DNA of 49,469 bases. Origin: an uncultured Lachnospiraceae bacterium (GTDB lineage Bacteria > Bacillota > Clostridia > Lachnospirales > Lachnospiraceae). Numbering within the stretch: the first letter of the stretch is position 1; every line of letters starts with the position of its first letter. Of this stretch, positions 49,091 to 49,469 are shown one piece after another. The position numbers and the translations under genes are program-made. Location: NCBI GenBank assembly GCA_944380095.1, contig CALWGP010000005.1, positions 1 through 49,469 on the forward strand, written 5' to 3'. Under the pieces are notes generated by a model that saw only the letters and a program-made list of their open reading frames with translations, was not told the DNA's origin and did not search any database.

Positions 49091-49129
49091 AGGACATTTC
49101 CTCTGAAAAGAAGAAATGTCCTTTTTTTG
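49091..49129 (+). terminator. Terminator/attenuator upstream of the ParB-like gene
   Basis: AGGACATTTC (49091-49100) pairs with GAAATGTCCT (49113-49122), 12-nt loop, then seven T residues. It ends only about 35 bases before the start codon at 49163, so transcripts started upstream must pass it; it may be an attenuator or an insulating terminator. Confidence 0.82.
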
Positions 49130-49162
49130 TACCCAAAATCGAATACCAACAGGAGGAACAAA

Positions 49163-49469
49163 ATGCCGGAGAAAACAACGCCGAAAGAGCATGGTAAGAA
49201 AACCGCGCCTCCCTCGGAAAAGGAAGCCCACCAGGAAGTCGTTATCCATATCCCGCTTGCCGAACTGCATCCTTTTCCAGATCACCCATTCCAGGTGAGG
49301 GATGATGATTCCATGAGGGAAACCGCAGAAAGCGTTAAGGCGTATGGCGTACTCGTTCCCGCGCTTGCCCGACCACGGGAAGAAGGCGGTTATGAGCTGA
49401 TTGCGGGACACCGCCGCAAACACGCCTGCGAACTGGCAGGGCTGACTTCAATGCCGGTCATTGTCCGAA
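49163..49469 (+). CDS. ParB/RepB/Spo0J family N-terminal domain protein (3' end outside window)
   Basis: The first 102 codons of a ParB-like protein that runs off the window. The start at 49163 (MPEKTTPKEHGKK) has AGGAGGA seven bases upstream. A polar N-terminal tail of about 25 residues precedes the ParB nuclease-like domain: IPLAELHPFPDHPFQVRDD (in parts), SMRETAESVKAYGVLVPALARP and the box GGYELIAGHRRKHACELAGL, which contains the ParB arginine patch. The HPFPDHPFQVRDD phrase is characteristic of ParB proteins on Tn1549-like conjugative elements, so the gene most likely belongs to such an element and is not the chromosomal partition gene. The CTP/parS-binding C-terminal part is not visible here. 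Confidence 0.88.
   Translation, partial: MPEKTTPKEHGKKTAPPSEKEAHQEVVIHIPLAELHPFPDHPFQVRDDDSMRETAESVKAYGVLVPALARPREEGGYELIAGHRRKHACELAGLTSMPVIVR

Larger units (their letters stand above)
48908..49469. mobile_element. Probable start of an integrative element (continues beyond window)
   Basis: From the break in the integrase remnant onward the sequence changes: a non-coding stretch of about 250 bases, a terminator hairpin and then a ParB-like gene of the type found at one end of Tn1549-like conjugative elements. An imperfect direct repeat (TATAATTACGACAAA at 48910-48924, TATATTAACGACAAA at 49032-49046) lies near the edge. The exact boundary cannot be set without the other end. Confidence 0.45.

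Overview
The window looks like a chromosome segment of a GC-rich, anaerobic, probably spore-forming member of the Lachnospiraceae (Clostridia). The support is ptb-buk butyrate genes, AddAB instead of RecBCD, an ECF transporter with a double ATPase, a DUF6062 protein, strong AAAGGAGG ribosome sites, TTGACA/TATAAT promoters, and tRNA genes that do not encode CCA. The species cannot be named from the sequence alone.

Layout. 1-2.2 kb: 3' part of a GH38 alpha-mannosidase. 2.5-6.1 kb: an acidic membrane-anchored protein, a TetR-DUF6062 pair and a uracil/xanthine permease. 6.3-8.95 kb: a large exported S8 protease. 9-16.1 kb: addB-addA. 16.2-20.2 kb: an ECF transporter (S, double ATPase, T) plus a mutarotase-like gene. 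20.4-25.7 kb: tRNA-Arg, a MATE exporter, small genes, an rRNA methyltransferase, an ITPase, a YfcE-like phosphoesterase and a six-tRNA cluster. 25.8-32.6 kb: a YkgJ protein, an SOS-type radical-SAM/TIGR03915 pair, a Crh-like HPr, a DinG-like helicase and endonuclease IV. 33-37 kb: GH13 enzyme, CutC, a repeat lipoprotein and a ferredoxin-fused aldo/keto reductase. 37.2-43.9 kb: CNNM/CBS protein behind an attenuator, UPF0126, LURP-one-like, an acyltransferase, and an SPFH/zinc-ribbon pair. 43.9-48.6 kb: HTH regulator with palindromic operators, a small DUF6809-like gene, YbaK, MtnA-like, ptb-buk and tRNA-Val. 48.7 kb to the end: an integrase remnant and the first gene (ParB-like) of a probable integrative element.

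The most unusual signal is an RNA-like element present twice, in the 5' leaders of two unrelated genes: the permease at 4851 and cutC at 35117. Each leader begins, about 8-12 nt after its predicted transcription start, with a hairpin whose 9-nt loop is identical (CCGGAGCGT). Each ends with a near-identical block (ACGCTYCGG, AAT, GGAGG) whose first nine bases are complementary to that loop and sit right before the Shine-Dalgarno. The stems differ by a compensatory C-G to U-A change, and the long-range helix by a G-U/G-C change. I read this as a candidate translational riboswitch or other cis-regulatory RNA that I do not recognise.

Other regulatory signals: two LexA-type boxes on the radical-SAM promoter, an intrinsic terminator in the leader of the CNNM gene behind a perfect consensus promoter, paired CCCCRTATACGGGG palindromes over a promoter next to an HTH gene, and a forespore-like promoter before a tiny Asn-rich protein. 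Genes of DNA repair are notably dense (addAB, radical-SAM/TIGR03915, DinG-like, nfo, ITPase).
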